Source: Deltaproteobacteria bacterium | GTDB lineage: Bacteria; Myxococcota_A; UBA796; UBA9615 | NCBI GenBank assembly: GCA_002724675.1 | Contig: PBPL01000176.1 | Coordinates: forward strand, 1 to 35,235 | DNA length: 35,235 nucleotides | Reading direction: 5' to 3' | Shown here: piece by piece, positions 1 to 8,090 of the stretch | Layout: every line of letters starts with the position of its first letter | Position numbering within the stretch: the first letter of the stretch is position 1 | Notes under the pieces: generated by a model | Told to the model about the DNA's origin: nothing | The model's input: only the letters and a program-made list of their open reading frames with translations | Databases searched by the model: none | Position numbers and translations under genes: made by a program

Positions 1-1
1 C

Positions 2-676
2 AGCCAGCAACTGCTCCTTGGCCCGGGGGTCACCGAAGCGGTGGAGGTCGTGGTGAGTGGGCTGGCATCCGAAGATCCCCCTGGCGCTATTTGGCTCGAC
101 ACGAACGATCCGATGCGTCAGGAGCGACGAGCTACGCTGGTCCTACTCTCTGGCGGGCTCGCCGAAGGGGATTCGGTGCCCGACTTCCGCTTGCCCATCA
201 TCAACCGGTGCGCAGAGGGCACGTGTACGACGGAGCCCGAGTGTTTTCGGCACTATGATCCTCAGTGGGGTCAGATGCCCATTCTGATCGCGTTCTACAC
301 ATCTTGGTGACCCATCTGTGGTCTGGAGGTTCCAGATCTTGCAGCGTCGGTGCGAAGCGTCTTTGGTCGGGATGAGGTGGTGATCCTCGCTGTGGCCTGG
401 GAGGAGGGCGTCCAGCGCGCGCTGGAGTATGTGGGTGACACGGGGATTGTCGAGCCGGTAGCGCTGGACCTCAACGGCGTGGATGCGAACTGTTGGGAGA
501 TTCCCGAAGGTGAGAGTTCCTTGTATCGCTACTTCAACGATCGGGTGGCCCTGTCCGCTCTCGACAGTCCGTTCCCTTTCCAGATTCTGCTGGCTCCCGA
601 CGGTACCCTTGCCTACGCAAGCCGCCTGCACCAGCCGGACGTGATTCTGGCCAGAATCGGTGAGATGCTTCCGTGA
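2..676 (+). CDS. Thioredoxin/TlpA-like selenoprotein, 5'-partial, in-frame TGA read as selenocysteine
   Basis: The frame is open from the first base, so the start lies upstream; 224 residues are visible. A redoxin-type entry (GDSVPDFRLPIIN) begins about 45 residues before FYTSW-TGA-PICGLEVPDL. TlpA/ResA-type thioredoxins have WCxxC here, so the TGA at 308-310 sits exactly at the N-terminal redox cysteine, giving WUxxC. The same frame continues for 121 codons with typical thioredoxin-fold sequence (VVILAVAWEEG, then FPFQILLAPDGTLAYA), ending at TGA 674-676. A hairpin with a GGU loop follows the first TGA at SECIS spacing. Three more cysteines (CAEGTC...C) precede the motif. The expected role is thiol-disulfide exchange, probably outside the cytoplasm as in the TlpA family. 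The stop overlaps the GTG of the next gene. A nonsense mutation is the alternative, but position, hairpin and intact downstream frame argue against it. A gene caller would wrongly split this gene. Confidence 0.85.
308..338 (+). promoter_or_regulatory. Bacterial SECIS-like element following UGA(Sec)
   Basis: After the TGA at 308-310, bases 320-327 pair with 331-338 in eight consecutive pairs (one G-U), leaving the loop GGU at 328-330. Seventeen bases separate UGA from the loop. Bacterial SECIS elements are short hairpins directly downstream of UGA inside the coding region, with a G/GU in the apical loop bound by SelB; the E. coli fdhF element, as I remember it, has about 18 bases and a GGU-containing loop. 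The element also codes for the residues just after Sec, including the resolving Cys. Confidence 0.75.
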
Positions 677-2487
677 TCCGTGGTCCTGCTCGCAGTGCGG
701 TCCCGCTCTTCGCCGTTGCCATGACCCTTTGCGTGCTGTTGTCCTGTAGGGACAGGCCCAACGAGGGAACGGAGCCTGGGGACTGCAGCGACCGCGCCGA
801 TACGGACTCTGACGGTCTCTTCGACTGTGATGATCCTGACTGTGCGGGTTCGCCCGACTGTGCGGGCGATGACGATGACTCCGCTCCTGAAGACGACGAT
901 GGGGACGACGATGACTCGGCTGTCCCGACGTTTGTCGATTTCGAGCTGGGGCCCACGGTGGTGTGTGAAGCGCCGGTTTTGGGGATCGATCGGTTCCGAG
1001 AGGAGGGCGCGGACCGTGGCCTGACCATGATCCTCCAGGACCCAGAGGCACTGTGGGGTGCTGCCTCCGAAGGTACCGGTGGCTCTGTGGTGGCGCAGGA
1101 CATGGACCGGGACGGCGACATGGACATTGTCATCGGGCGGATCGATGGCGCTCCGTGGTTGCTGGAGAATGATGGAAACGGCCAGTTCGTGGAGCACGCG
1201 GTCTCGCTGGCCCCGGAGGAGCAGGCGATTCAGCAAGTCTCGGTGTTGTCGGCTCTGGACATCACCGGAGACCGCCTACCTGAGATCGTGTTGTCTGCTG
1301 GTGGCTACATGGCCTACTTGCCCAATGAGGGCGCCATGACCTTTGGGCCCCCTGTGCTGGCGTACATCGAAGATGATGGCGCGCAGGTCTACATGACGCA
1401 GGTCTGGGGAGATGCGGACAGGGACGGGGACCTGGATGTTGTGCTGCCGGGAACAGGCCCTGTGGGACTGGGACCTGGAGAGGGCCTGGAGCTTGGCGGT
1501 CCAGACCGGCTGTTGCTGGGGGAGGACGGCAATTGGTCCCTCGCCCTGGAGCTCATTGTTGCCGAGGAGGGGTCACGGACGCAGGTGGCGTTGTTCACCG
1601 ACCGTGATGCTGATGGTGATCCGGACCTCTTTATTCCCGCCGACCTGGGGCCGCCCTCGGGCTTCTACAGGAACGATGGCAACGATCCGGCCGGAGTTCC
1701 CATCTTCATTGAGGATGCTGCAGCGATTGGAGCGGACTTGGTGATGGCGGCCATGGGGATCGACTCTGCTGACCTCAACCAGGACGGTGTCCTCGACTAC
1801 TGCATCACTGATGTGGGCCGCCCAAAGTGTCTGCTCTCGGACTCTTCGGGACTCTGGTTCGAGGCTGGGCTCGCACTGGGGATTCTGCCTGAGGTGGAGG
1901 TTGGGTTCGACGGCACCATTGGTTGGGGTTTGAACCTTGCCGATCTGGACAACGATGGTTTTCTGGAGCTAGTGCAGGCCAGCGGACCAGACCAGGGCGC
2001 CGTGCTAGAGGGCCAGCTGGAATACCCGGACTTGCTGTGGCACGGCCAGCCCGATGGGACCTTTGTGGATGTCTCGGCCTTAGTGGGCTTTGACGACCTC
2101 GCGGTCAACTACGGGATGGTGACGGCCGACTTCAATGGTGATGGCTACCTGGACCTGCTCGTCACAGGTCCCCAGCATCGGCCTAGCTTGTACATGAACC
2201 AGTGTGGGGCGGAGGCTTGGTTACTCGTTGAACTGGAAGGGCTCGCTGGGAACACCGAGGCCATGGGAGCGTGGGTCGAGGTGGTCGTGGGTGCGACCAC
2301 ACGGATCCGGGAGGTCTACAACCTGAGGACTCAGAGCCAGACACCATCGCGGGTGCACTTTGGGCTGGGGGATGTGGACACCGTGGACCTGCTCCGTGTC
2401 CGTTGGCCCGATGGCACCGTGACCGAGCGCGCCAATGTGGATACTCGACGGGTCATTGTGGCCAGCCACCCTCAGCGGGAGGACTGA
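673..2487 (+). CDS. FG-GAP/VCBS beta-propeller lipoprotein with C-terminal ASPIC/UnbV domain
   Basis: A GTG start overlaps the stop of the selenoprotein gene (GTGA), so translation is probably coupled. The signal peptide ends in VLLSC with Cys25, a lipoprotein signal. Residues about 38-80 hold one Cys/Asp cassette (CSDRADTDSDGLFDC and following) and an acidic DDDDSA linker. Seven DxDxDG-type loops follow from about residue 143 to 490, for example DMDRDGDMD, DADRDGDLD and DFNGDGYLD, which suggests a seven-bladed calcium-binding propeller. The last ~85 residues are an ASPIC/UnbV domain (RVHFGLGDVDTVDLLRVRWPDG). Families of this type (CRTAC1-like) are exported; their biochemical role is mostly unknown. 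It is a close paralogue of the protein at 8091-10052 in blade order and C-terminus. Confidence 0.9.
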   Translation: MIRGPARSAVPLFAVAMTLCVLLSCRDRPNEGTEPGDCSDRADTDSDGLFDCDDPDCAGSPDCAGDDDDSAPEDDDGDDDDSAVPTFVDFELGPTVVCEAPVLGIDRFREEGADRGLTMILQDPEALWGAASEGTGGSVVAQDMDRDGDMDIVIGRIDGAPWLLENDGNGQFVEHAVSLAPEEQAIQQVSVLSALDITGDRLPEIVLSAGGYMAYLPNEGAMTFGPPVLAYIEDDGAQVYMTQVWGDADRDGDLDVVLPGTGPVGLGPGEGLELGGPDRLLLGEDGNWSLALELIVAEEGSRTQVALFTDRDADGDPDLFIPADLGPPSGFYRNDGNDPAGVPIFIEDAAAIGADLVMAAMGIDSADLNQDGVLDYCITDVGRPKCLLSDSSGLWFEAGLALGILPEVEVGFDGTIGWGLNLADLDNDGFLELVQASGPDQGAVLEGQLEYPDLLWHGQPDGTFVDVSALVGFDDLAVNYGMVTADFNGDGYLDLLVTGPQHRPSLYMNQCGAEAWLLVELEGLAGNTEAMGAWVEVVVGATTRIREVYNLRTQSQTPSRVHFGLGDVDTVDLLRVRWPDGTVTERANVDTRRVIVASHPQRED

Positions 2488-2496
2488 CCCCTGTTG

Positions 2497-3153
2497 CTAT
2501 TCGGTAGGGCTTCTTTGCTCGACCCAATTCCAGAGAGACTTTCCTTCGAGCACCGTGTCTCTGGGTTGACCCGTTCGTGCTGTCCGGAGAATGGCTTCGG
2601 CGAGGACAGGCACCGAAATGGGCTGCAGATGTGCGAGCCCGAAGGCTCGGGTGAAGAGTCCCAAGCCCGGCGGAGGGCGGTGGCCCTCCCCATCAAAGGA
2701 CGAGGGGCGAAAGATCGTCCAGTGGGCTCCGCTTTGGCGGACCAAGTCCTCGGCTTCCGCCTTTGCCTTTAGGTAGGCCCCCATGGGTCGCCCGGCCCCG
2801 GTGGAGCTCAACAGCACGATGTGCTCGATGCCTTGACGCTTCGCTCCGGCGACCAGTGTTCGGGTGGTGCCGATGTCGCTGGTCTCATAGGTGTCTCCGC
2901 TCGAGAATCGTTTTCGCATGGTGCCGATGAGCTGGACGATGGTGGAACAACCCTCCAGCGCAGCGTCGAGCGCTTGGCTGTCCTCCAGGTCGAGGACGGC
3001 GGCCTGGCTCTCCGGGGTTTGCTTGTGGGCAGACTGGGGTCGCACGTGGGGAACAATGTCCTGTCCCAGGTCCACGGCTCGTCTCACCACGTGGCGTCCC
3101 ACGGCTCCGGTGGCGCCGGCAATGAACAAGCGACGTGCTCCAACTGAACTCAC
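2497..3153 (-). CDS. Atypical SDR family NAD(P)-binding protein (NmrA/NDUFA9-like)
   Basis: This 218-residue protein begins with a Rossmann glycine motif (FIAGATGAVGRHVV), followed by VLDLEDSQALDAALEG, VVQLIGT-like and LLSSTGAG segments, and YLKAKAEAEDLVRQSG plus WTIFRPSSFDGEG. This order is typical of atypical short-chain dehydrogenases of the NAD(P)H-binding/NmrA type. The canonical catalytic YxxxK is represented by YLKAK. Such proteins act as oxidoreductases, quinone-binding subunits or redox sensors, and the substrate cannot be told here. The start is GTG with a purine-rich ribosome site (AGAGGAG) about nine bases upstream. It is convergent with the propeller gene (9 bases between stops) and divergent from the TPR lipoprotein gene. 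No signal peptide is visible, so it is probably cytoplasmic. Confidence 0.8.
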   Translation of the reverse strand: MSSVGARRLFIAGATGAVGRHVVRRAVDLGQDIVPHVRPQSAHKQTPESQAAVLDLEDSQALDAALEGCSTIVQLIGTMRKRFSSGDTYETSDIGTTRTLVAGAKRQGIEHIVLLSSTGAGRPMGAYLKAKAEAEDLVRQSGAHWTIFRPSSFDGEGHRPPPGLGLFTRAFGLAHLQPISVPVLAEAILRTARTGQPRDTVLEGKSLWNWVEQRSPTE

Positions 3154-3209
3154 GATAGGGCTCCTCTTCTCAGCGAGGTTAGGATGGTGTTCCGAAGTCC
3201 GGAACCCCG

Positions 3210-4268
3210 ATGCTCCGAATCCGCCCTCTGCTTTTCGTCCCCCTGTTTGTGTTGGCCCTGAGCCTGGGGGCCTGTCGTGGCCCGGGAGAACCGAGTGACG
3301 ATGTAGACCAAGCTCCTGTTCTCTCTCCGCCTATGGGCGAGGCTTCGAGTCGATCCTCAGTGGCTGGTGATCCGTGGGGAAGCGCCTTAGCGGCCTACGA
3401 GGCCGGAGATTACGGGGCTGCTCTTCAGGCGATCGGTGAGGCACCCGGGCTGGACTCCGATACCCGGCTACGAGTCTCCCACGCCTCTCTACTGCTCTTT
3501 GCACGGCGCTTCGATGAAGCCAAATCCATCGTCGACACGATCGCCGATGACCCGCGGGCTCGGGCCGGTGTGCGTGTGGTTCGGGCACACCTACGCATTA
3601 ACACTCAGGACTATGAGAGCGCTCGCGAGCTGGCAGGCGAAGTGGCCTCTGGCCCCGTTGCATCTGGAGTTGGTGCGCCGCCCGGCTATGGCGTGTTTAT
3701 CCACGAACTCGCCTGTTTGGCGATGGCCTGGTCGGAAGCCAATCAAAACGAACATGTGCGAGCGATTCGGTGGTTCGATCGAATTCTTGATCGGCAGGCG
3801 GATGATCTTCTGGGCCTTCTGGGGCGCGGGAACTCTCTGATTGCTCTCAACTTGCTGCAAGAGGCCCAGGAGACCCTGAGGCGGGTGTTGGCGGTTCACC
3901 CGACCAACCCCTACGCACTGGCAGAGCTAGGCATGGTCCACTTGAAGTTGGGAGATGAGGAGGCTGCTGAGACGCATTTCCAGAAGGCTCTCGAGAAGGA
4001 TGACGCGCGCTACACCTGTCCGCACGAAGGCCTTGGGCTCTTGTACTTGCGTCAGGGCCGCAAGGACCAAGCGAGAGATCATCTGGAGAGAGCGATCCGC
4101 ATCAACCCAGACATCGAGTACAAGAAGTACAACGGATTGGCGCGCATCTATCTCGAAGAGGGCAACGTCGCGGAGGCTGAGCGGTTGCTAGAGAAGTCGA
4201 TCGCCAACTTCCCTCATGACGCCGAGGCACGGGCGTTGCTCAAGGAGCTGAGAGGCTCGTCCCCCTAG
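3210..4268 (+). CDS. TPR-repeat lipoprotein
   Basis: The 352-residue product begins with a hydrophobic signal ending in LSLGAC (Cys22), a canonical lipobox followed by Arg, so an outer-membrane or periplasm-facing lipoprotein is likely. The rest is helical with tetratricopeptide repeats; the clearest are at the C-terminus, for example PYALAELGMVHLKLGDEEAA, LGLLYLRQGRKDQARDHL and ARIYLEEGNVAEAERLLEKS. TPRs mediate protein-protein contacts, but no partner is evident. The ATG at 3210 is the only start that keeps the signal peptide complete. The gene shares the four bases CTAG with the end of the opposite-strand TPR gene at 4265-5617, a second TPR lipoprotein. The two are similar in layout and may be old paralogues (GLGLLY and SLGQLY motifs at comparable places). 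Confidence 0.85.
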   Translation: MLRIRPLLFVPLFVLALSLGACRGPGEPSDDVDQAPVLSPPMGEASSRSSVAGDPWGSALAAYEAGDYGAALQAIGEAPGLDSDTRLRVSHASLLLFARRFDEAKSIVDTIADDPRARAGVRVVRAHLRINTQDYESARELAGEVASGPVASGVGAPPGYGVFIHELACLAMAWSEANQNEHVRAIRWFDRILDRQADDLLGLLGRGNSLIALNLLQEAQETLRRVLAVHPTNPYALAELGMVHLKLGDEEAAETHFQKALEKDDARYTCPHEGLGLLYLRQGRKDQARDHLERAIRINPDIEYKKYNGLARIYLEEGNVAEAERLLEKSIANFPHDAEARALLKELRGSSP

Positions 4269-5617
4269 CGGTTCTGCAGGTTCATGCCGCAGATGGCGCG
4301 GGCCAGTGCGACTCTCTCTGGGGCCGGCTCGGCTAGCCCTGCATCTTGTCGTGTGATGTGGAGACGTCCGTGAAGATCACAGGCTAGACGGTGGATCAGT
4401 TGGTGGTATCGAGGGAGGCCCGACTTGCTTAGGCTTCGCTCTTTCCAGGCCTTGAGGGCTTGGTGCACCTGCTCTTCCGCCTCGGCGTGCCTGGATTCCC
4501 GGATGGCCAGCTCCGCCAGGCCCAGGCGAGGGCCTGCTGCCGCTGGGGTTGAACTGGCCGCTGTCTCGAAGCTTTGTTTCGCATCCTCTGGACGGCTGAG
4601 ATCCAGCAAAAAGAGCCCTCGGAGTGTCCAGTACTCCACTCTGTCGGTCGACTGGAGTGCAGTTTCGATGCTCGAGAGCGCCTCATCGAGCTTGCCTGAC
4701 TCGTAGAGCACGAGAGCATCGAGGTGGCTCCGGTCGCTGGTGTGGACTTCCTGCTCGGAGCTCTCGAGGTCTCCCAGGGTCGCATAGAGCTGGCCTAGGC
4801 TCTGGTATGCGCATCCCCAGTGGGACCCGTCCGTGCGCACAGCCGCGTCCTTGAACATTTTCTCGGCTAGATCGTAGCGGCCGGTTTGGAGATAGGCGCG
4901 GCCCAGCACGTTGCGAGCCCGCCCCGCCTCTTCCTCGTTCGAGCGGTCTGTGGCCACCGCTAGCGCCTGAGCACCCACCCGCTCAGCCTGACCGTAGCGC
5001 TTTAGGAGGAGCAGACCTTCGCCCAGTCGATTCAGCCCCTCGATGTGGTCCGGCTGGAGCTCGACGAGGCGTTGCCAGCTTTGGACCGCCCGCTCATCGT
5101 CCAGATTCTCCATGAGAAACGCGAAGAGGCGTAGGGAGGCGAGATTGGTGGGGTTGGCGGCGATCGATTTCTCCAGAAGCGCGACGGCACGTTCTACGGG
5201 CTCGCGCAGGTTTCCATCGTCGAGGGTGGCTGGTGTTCCTCCGTCAGCTGGGCTGGAAAAGGCCTCCGGTGGTGCGTAGCGGGCGTGCAGCAAGGCGAGG
5301 GCGAGGTACACGGTGTCGGAGTTGTTGGGGTCGTCGACTAGCAGCCTCTCAAGGCGAGCCGTGGCGCCGCGAAAGCGGGCAACATCCATGTCTCCGGTAC
5401 TCTCCGGAGCCAGCAGTGCAGTGGCCGCGGACATGGCTTCGTCCTCAGTGGGCCCTGTGTAGCTGGATGTGGGGATGGTGACAGTGTCCAGAGGCGGCTG
5501 CACGGCGTCACTTGGGGATTGAAGAGGATGTGGATCTTCAGTGGTCTCGCAGCCCACTAGACTGAGGCCTAGGACCAGGCTCGCGGTCATGGTGATCGGA
5601 CGAACAAGCCGGGTCAT
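4265..5617 (-). CDS. TPR-repeat lipoprotein
   Basis: The 450-residue product has a signal peptide ending in LSLVGC (Cys23), a canonical lipobox. I chose ATG at 5617 over the upstream in-frame GTG at 5635 because GGGAGAG lies just before it and the signal peptide then starts with MTRLVRP. After an acidic/proline spacer, the protein is a chain of TPR-like helices: LGEGLLLLKRYGQAERV, VLGRAYLQTGRYDLAEKMF, SLGQLYATLGDLESSEQEV and LGLAELAIRESRHAEAEEQV. It probably serves as an envelope scaffold, but its partners are unknown. Its stop overlaps that of the convergent TPR lipoprotein gene. It is divergent from the Asp-box propeller gene, with about 117 bases between the starts for two promoters. Confidence 0.85.
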   Translation of the reverse strand: MTRLVRPITMTASLVLGLSLVGCETTEDPHPLQSPSDAVQPPLDTVTIPTSSYTGPTEDEAMSAATALLAPESTGDMDVARFRGATARLERLLVDDPNNSDTVYLALALLHARYAPPEAFSSPADGGTPATLDDGNLREPVERAVALLEKSIAANPTNLASLRLFAFLMENLDDERAVQSWQRLVELQPDHIEGLNRLGEGLLLLKRYGQAERVGAQALAVATDRSNEEEAGRARNVLGRAYLQTGRYDLAEKMFKDAAVRTDGSHWGCAYQSLGQLYATLGDLESSEQEVHTSDRSHLDALVLYESGKLDEALSSIETALQSTDRVEYWTLRGLFLLDLSRPEDAKQSFETAASSTPAAAGPRLGLAELAIRESRHAEAEEQVHQALKAWKERSLSKSGLPRYHQLIHRLACDLHGRLHITRQDAGLAEPAPERVALARAICGMNLQNR

Positions 5618-5734
5618 GGTGTTCTCTCCCGTCACCGTTGGCTGTTGCCTCCGGCGCCTTCTCCGCCAGGAACGATCAGGATGTTCAGCCTAGCCGCCAT
5701 CCCCACTGGACGGTACTTTCTCGCCGCTGACGTT

Positions 5735-7087
5735 ATGTTGCCTAGTGTGAGACATCCTCTACCTCTCCTGGCCATTGCTCTGGTGCTGCAGCTGTCCGCT
5801 GTTGACCGAGCTTGGGCCCACGCCGGGGCTTTGCCCCAGACGATCGATGTCTTCCCTCTTCCGGGTCACGAGGTCGCAGAGGGGCTCGAGACGACCTTTG
5901 GCCTGTTGCTGTCTCCAGATGGACAAGAGTTCCAGTGGCTCTGCCACGAAGCGATCACGGCCGACCTGGTGTTCGTCACTCCGGAGTATTTGCGCAATCA
6001 AGACGGTGTCATTCTTGCGGTGACTGGCCTGCTCTCTGAGGGTCTGCTGGACCCGGAGCAGTCCCTCTATAGGTCTACTGATGGCTGTAGTTGGTCGGGC
6101 GTGGAAGGGATGGGCGGAAGGCTTGTCTCTTCGGCAGCTTTCCATCCCGAAGACGGAGAGGTCGCTCTGGCGGTTCTGGGCGCCACGGGCCTAGAGGCTG
6201 ACAATGGCATCTGGCGTTCCAGTGATTCGGGGCTCACCTGGGCAGACACCGGTGTCGATGGTGGGTCCCGCCTGTTTCGAGATGTTCGTTTTTCGGATCG
6301 CTCAGGATCCGTCGCTTGGGCAATCGCTGTCTGGTTCGACCCATTGCAGAGTTGGGTCTACCGCAGTCTTGATGGCGGGGTGACCTGGGAAGTTCATACT
6401 CTGGACTTTGCGGTGGGGGGCCGTGTGCAGACGACTGTTGAGGTGGCTGCAGCCTCTTCTGATGGTCTGAGGGTCTGGCTTCGGGTTGCGACTGCCACGT
6501 CTGACTACCTCTTGGCGAGCACAGACGGTGGCGAGACCTTTGAGGAGGTGCTTGCCGTCGAAGGGCTGATTCACGATGTCGCCTTGGCGCCCGGAGACAC
6601 GCTTTGGGTCTCCACGGAGGCCTCGGGTCTGCTGCGCTCCCATGACGGAGTGAACTTCGAGCCCGTTGCTGATGCCCCGCGTACGTATGGGATCGCGGCG
6701 GACGATCGGGGTTTGCTCGTCGCGGTCGACATCGAAGCACATGACTTTGCGCTGGCGCTCAGTGCGGATGGTGAGCTCTTTGCGCCGCTCCTTGGCGTGG
6801 ACGCAACTGTTGGTCCATGGGCCTGTGCGCCTGGAACCCGTTCTGCGGAGATCTGTGATCCCCTTTGGCCTTATGTCGCGGCTCAGTTGGGGCTCGGGGA
6901 CTATCCCAGCGAGGTGGCCCCGTGGAGTGGCCTTGATGTGGATGAGGACGGCGCCCCATCGGGCTGTGGCTGTGCCGGCACGGTCTCAAGTGATTCCGGC
7001 GGGCGGCAGCCGAGGGGAGTGGGTTGGTTGACCCTCCTCTTGGTAGGGCTGTCGGCTGGAGTCGCTCGTCGAAGCGTGGCCCGGTGA
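5735..7087 (+). CDS. Exported Asp-box (BNR) beta-propeller protein with MYXO-CTERM-like tail
   Basis: Starting at ATG 5735, the 450-residue protein has a signal peptide (MLPSVRHPLPLLAIALVLQL, cleavage probably near AWAHA). The frame extends upstream to a TTG at 5645, but that would bury the signal. At least five Asp-box motifs (S-x-D-x-G-x-T-W type) are visible: RSTDGCSW, RSSDSGLTW, RSLDGGVTW, ASTDGGETF and RSHDGVNF. This is the repeat of sialidase/VPS10-like propellers, although no sialidase catalytic set can be assigned. The C-terminus has GCGCAG, then about 14 hydrophobic residues (WLTLLLVGLSAGVA) and RRSVAR, which fits the MYXO-CTERM surface-sorting signal of Myxococcota. It is convergent with the next gene, with three bases between stops. 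Confidence 0.8.
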   Translation: MLPSVRHPLPLLAIALVLQLSAVDRAWAHAGALPQTIDVFPLPGHEVAEGLETTFGLLLSPDGQEFQWLCHEAITADLVFVTPEYLRNQDGVILAVTGLLSEGLLDPEQSLYRSTDGCSWSGVEGMGGRLVSSAAFHPEDGEVALAVLGATGLEADNGIWRSSDSGLTWADTGVDGGSRLFRDVRFSDRSGSVAWAIAVWFDPLQSWVYRSLDGGVTWEVHTLDFAVGGRVQTTVEVAAASSDGLRVWLRVATATSDYLLASTDGGETFEEVLAVEGLIHDVALAPGDTLWVSTEASGLLRSHDGVNFEPVADAPRTYGIAADDRGLLVAVDIEAHDFALALSADGELFAPLLGVDATVGPWACAPGTRSAEICDPLWPYVAAQLGLGDYPSEVAPWSGLDVDEDGAPSGCGCAGTVSSDSGGRQPRGVGWLTLLLVGLSAGVARRSVAR

Positions 7088-7090
7088 CAG

Positions 7091-7963
7091 CTACTGGCAC
7101 GCGGCGGGGATCTTGATGCCTTTGGCCTTGTAGATTTCTTGTGCGTCGTGAAGGGCGTTCTTGAAGTTGTCGAGATCGTTCCCGCACTGCTCTTCCATGC
7201 TGTTGCCCGTGTAACTGCGGGCGATGCGGCATGTGTCGGCATGGTCGTAGCCGGCCACTTGTTCTCCCTTGGCCCTCATGGCCACGGCGCAGACGCAGTC
7301 CATGTAGTCCTGACAGGCCACTCCCTTGCCTTCCGGCTTGCCACCGGGTCCCCGCTGACCCTCGGGTGCTGGCTCCGTCCAGCCTCCGGGCGGTGGTCCT
7401 GGACCTCCGGGAGGTCCTGGTCCGAAGGGCCCCTCTCCCTCCGCGAACTCAGGAGGGGCGTCGTTGGAGTCGCCTTCGGAATCGCCTTCTGCTGGGCCTT
7501 CCGCGTCTTCGCACTCCGATGAGGACCAGCAGTCTGTGTCGTCGCAGTCGGTAGCGCGGTCACCGTCATTGTCTAGCTGGTCGCTACAGGCGAGCTCTAC
7601 AGTCGCGGACCCCACAGCTTTGGGACCCGTGCTCTCTGCGCTGCCCTGTCCCTCAGGAGTCGCTTTGGAGTCGCCGGCGTCTGCCGTCTCCGCTGCCCCA
7701 GCCGGCTCATTGGCCGTGGTAGAGCCGGAGTCATCGTCTCCCTGCTCAGCAGCGACGTCTTTCTGGGGTGTCTCGGGAGTCGCTGCTTGGTCTTGTGGCT
7801 CGGCTGGAGCCGGCTCTTGGCTTGTAGCGGGCGTTCCCGGCGATTCATTCGCTTGAGTCGGGGGAGTAGGTAGGGCTTCAGTGCCGGCTTCGCTGCATCC
7901 GAATGCAATGATGACCAGCAACAGACTCAGGCCGAGAGATCGTGGGTCGGGACGTGTGTGCAT
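7091..7963 (-). CDS. Acidic, low-complexity lipoprotein with one Cys/Asp cassette
   Basis: The 290-residue product has a signal peptide ending in IIAFGC (Cys23). A long stretch rich in Glu, Pro, Ala, Ser and Thr follows. Around residues 125-155 there is one Cys/Asp cassette (CSDQLDNDGDRATDC-DDTDC...C), the unit that is repeated about 40 times in the giant protein at 29454. A Gly/Pro-rich segment (FGPGPPGGPGPPPGG) leads to a C-terminal ~85-residue part with five cysteines (CQDYMDCVCAVAMRAKG, then DTCRIARSY and EEQCGNDLDNFKNAL, ending AACQ). I do not recognise the C-terminal part; its cysteines suggest a disulfide-stabilised helical domain. It is probably surface exposed. The gene lies downstream of the ASPIC propeller gene on the same strand, 127 bases away. 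Confidence 0.75.
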   Translation of the reverse strand: MHTRPDPRSLGLSLLLVIIAFGCSEAGTEALPTPPTQANESPGTPATSQEPAPAEPQDQAATPETPQKDVAAEQGDDDSGSTTANEPAGAAETADAGDSKATPEGQGSAESTGPKAVGSATVELACSDQLDNDGDRATDCDDTDCWSSSECEDAEGPAEGDSEGDSNDAPPEFAEGEGPFGPGPPGGPGPPPGGWTEPAPEGQRGPGGKPEGKGVACQDYMDCVCAVAMRAKGEQVAGYDHADTCRIARSYTGNSMEEQCGNDLDNFKNALHDAQEIYKAKGIKIPAACQ

Positions 7964-8090
7964 GGGCCCGCAGTATAGGGTGCTTACCGGGTCCGGTGCA
8001 GCCGCCGGGACTCATTGCCGTACGAGAGCGGCGGAGCGGACCCTCCAGAGGGGGGGGCAACACTGCCGTTCGATTGGTGACGAAGCGTGC

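Noticed and set aside
308-310. In-frame TGA as a nonsense mutation or sequencing error splitting a thioredoxin gene
   Set aside because: It sits exactly on the redox cysteine codon, is followed by a SECIS-like hairpin at the right distance, and the downstream frame is intact for 121 codons and coupled to the next gene. A Cys-to-TGA error (TGC/TGT to TGA) remains possible in principle.
143-1051. 302-codon minus-strand frame over the selenoprotein and propeller start
   Set aside because: The composition is Arg/His/Pro-rich with no recognisable motif, and it lies opposite two well-supported genes.
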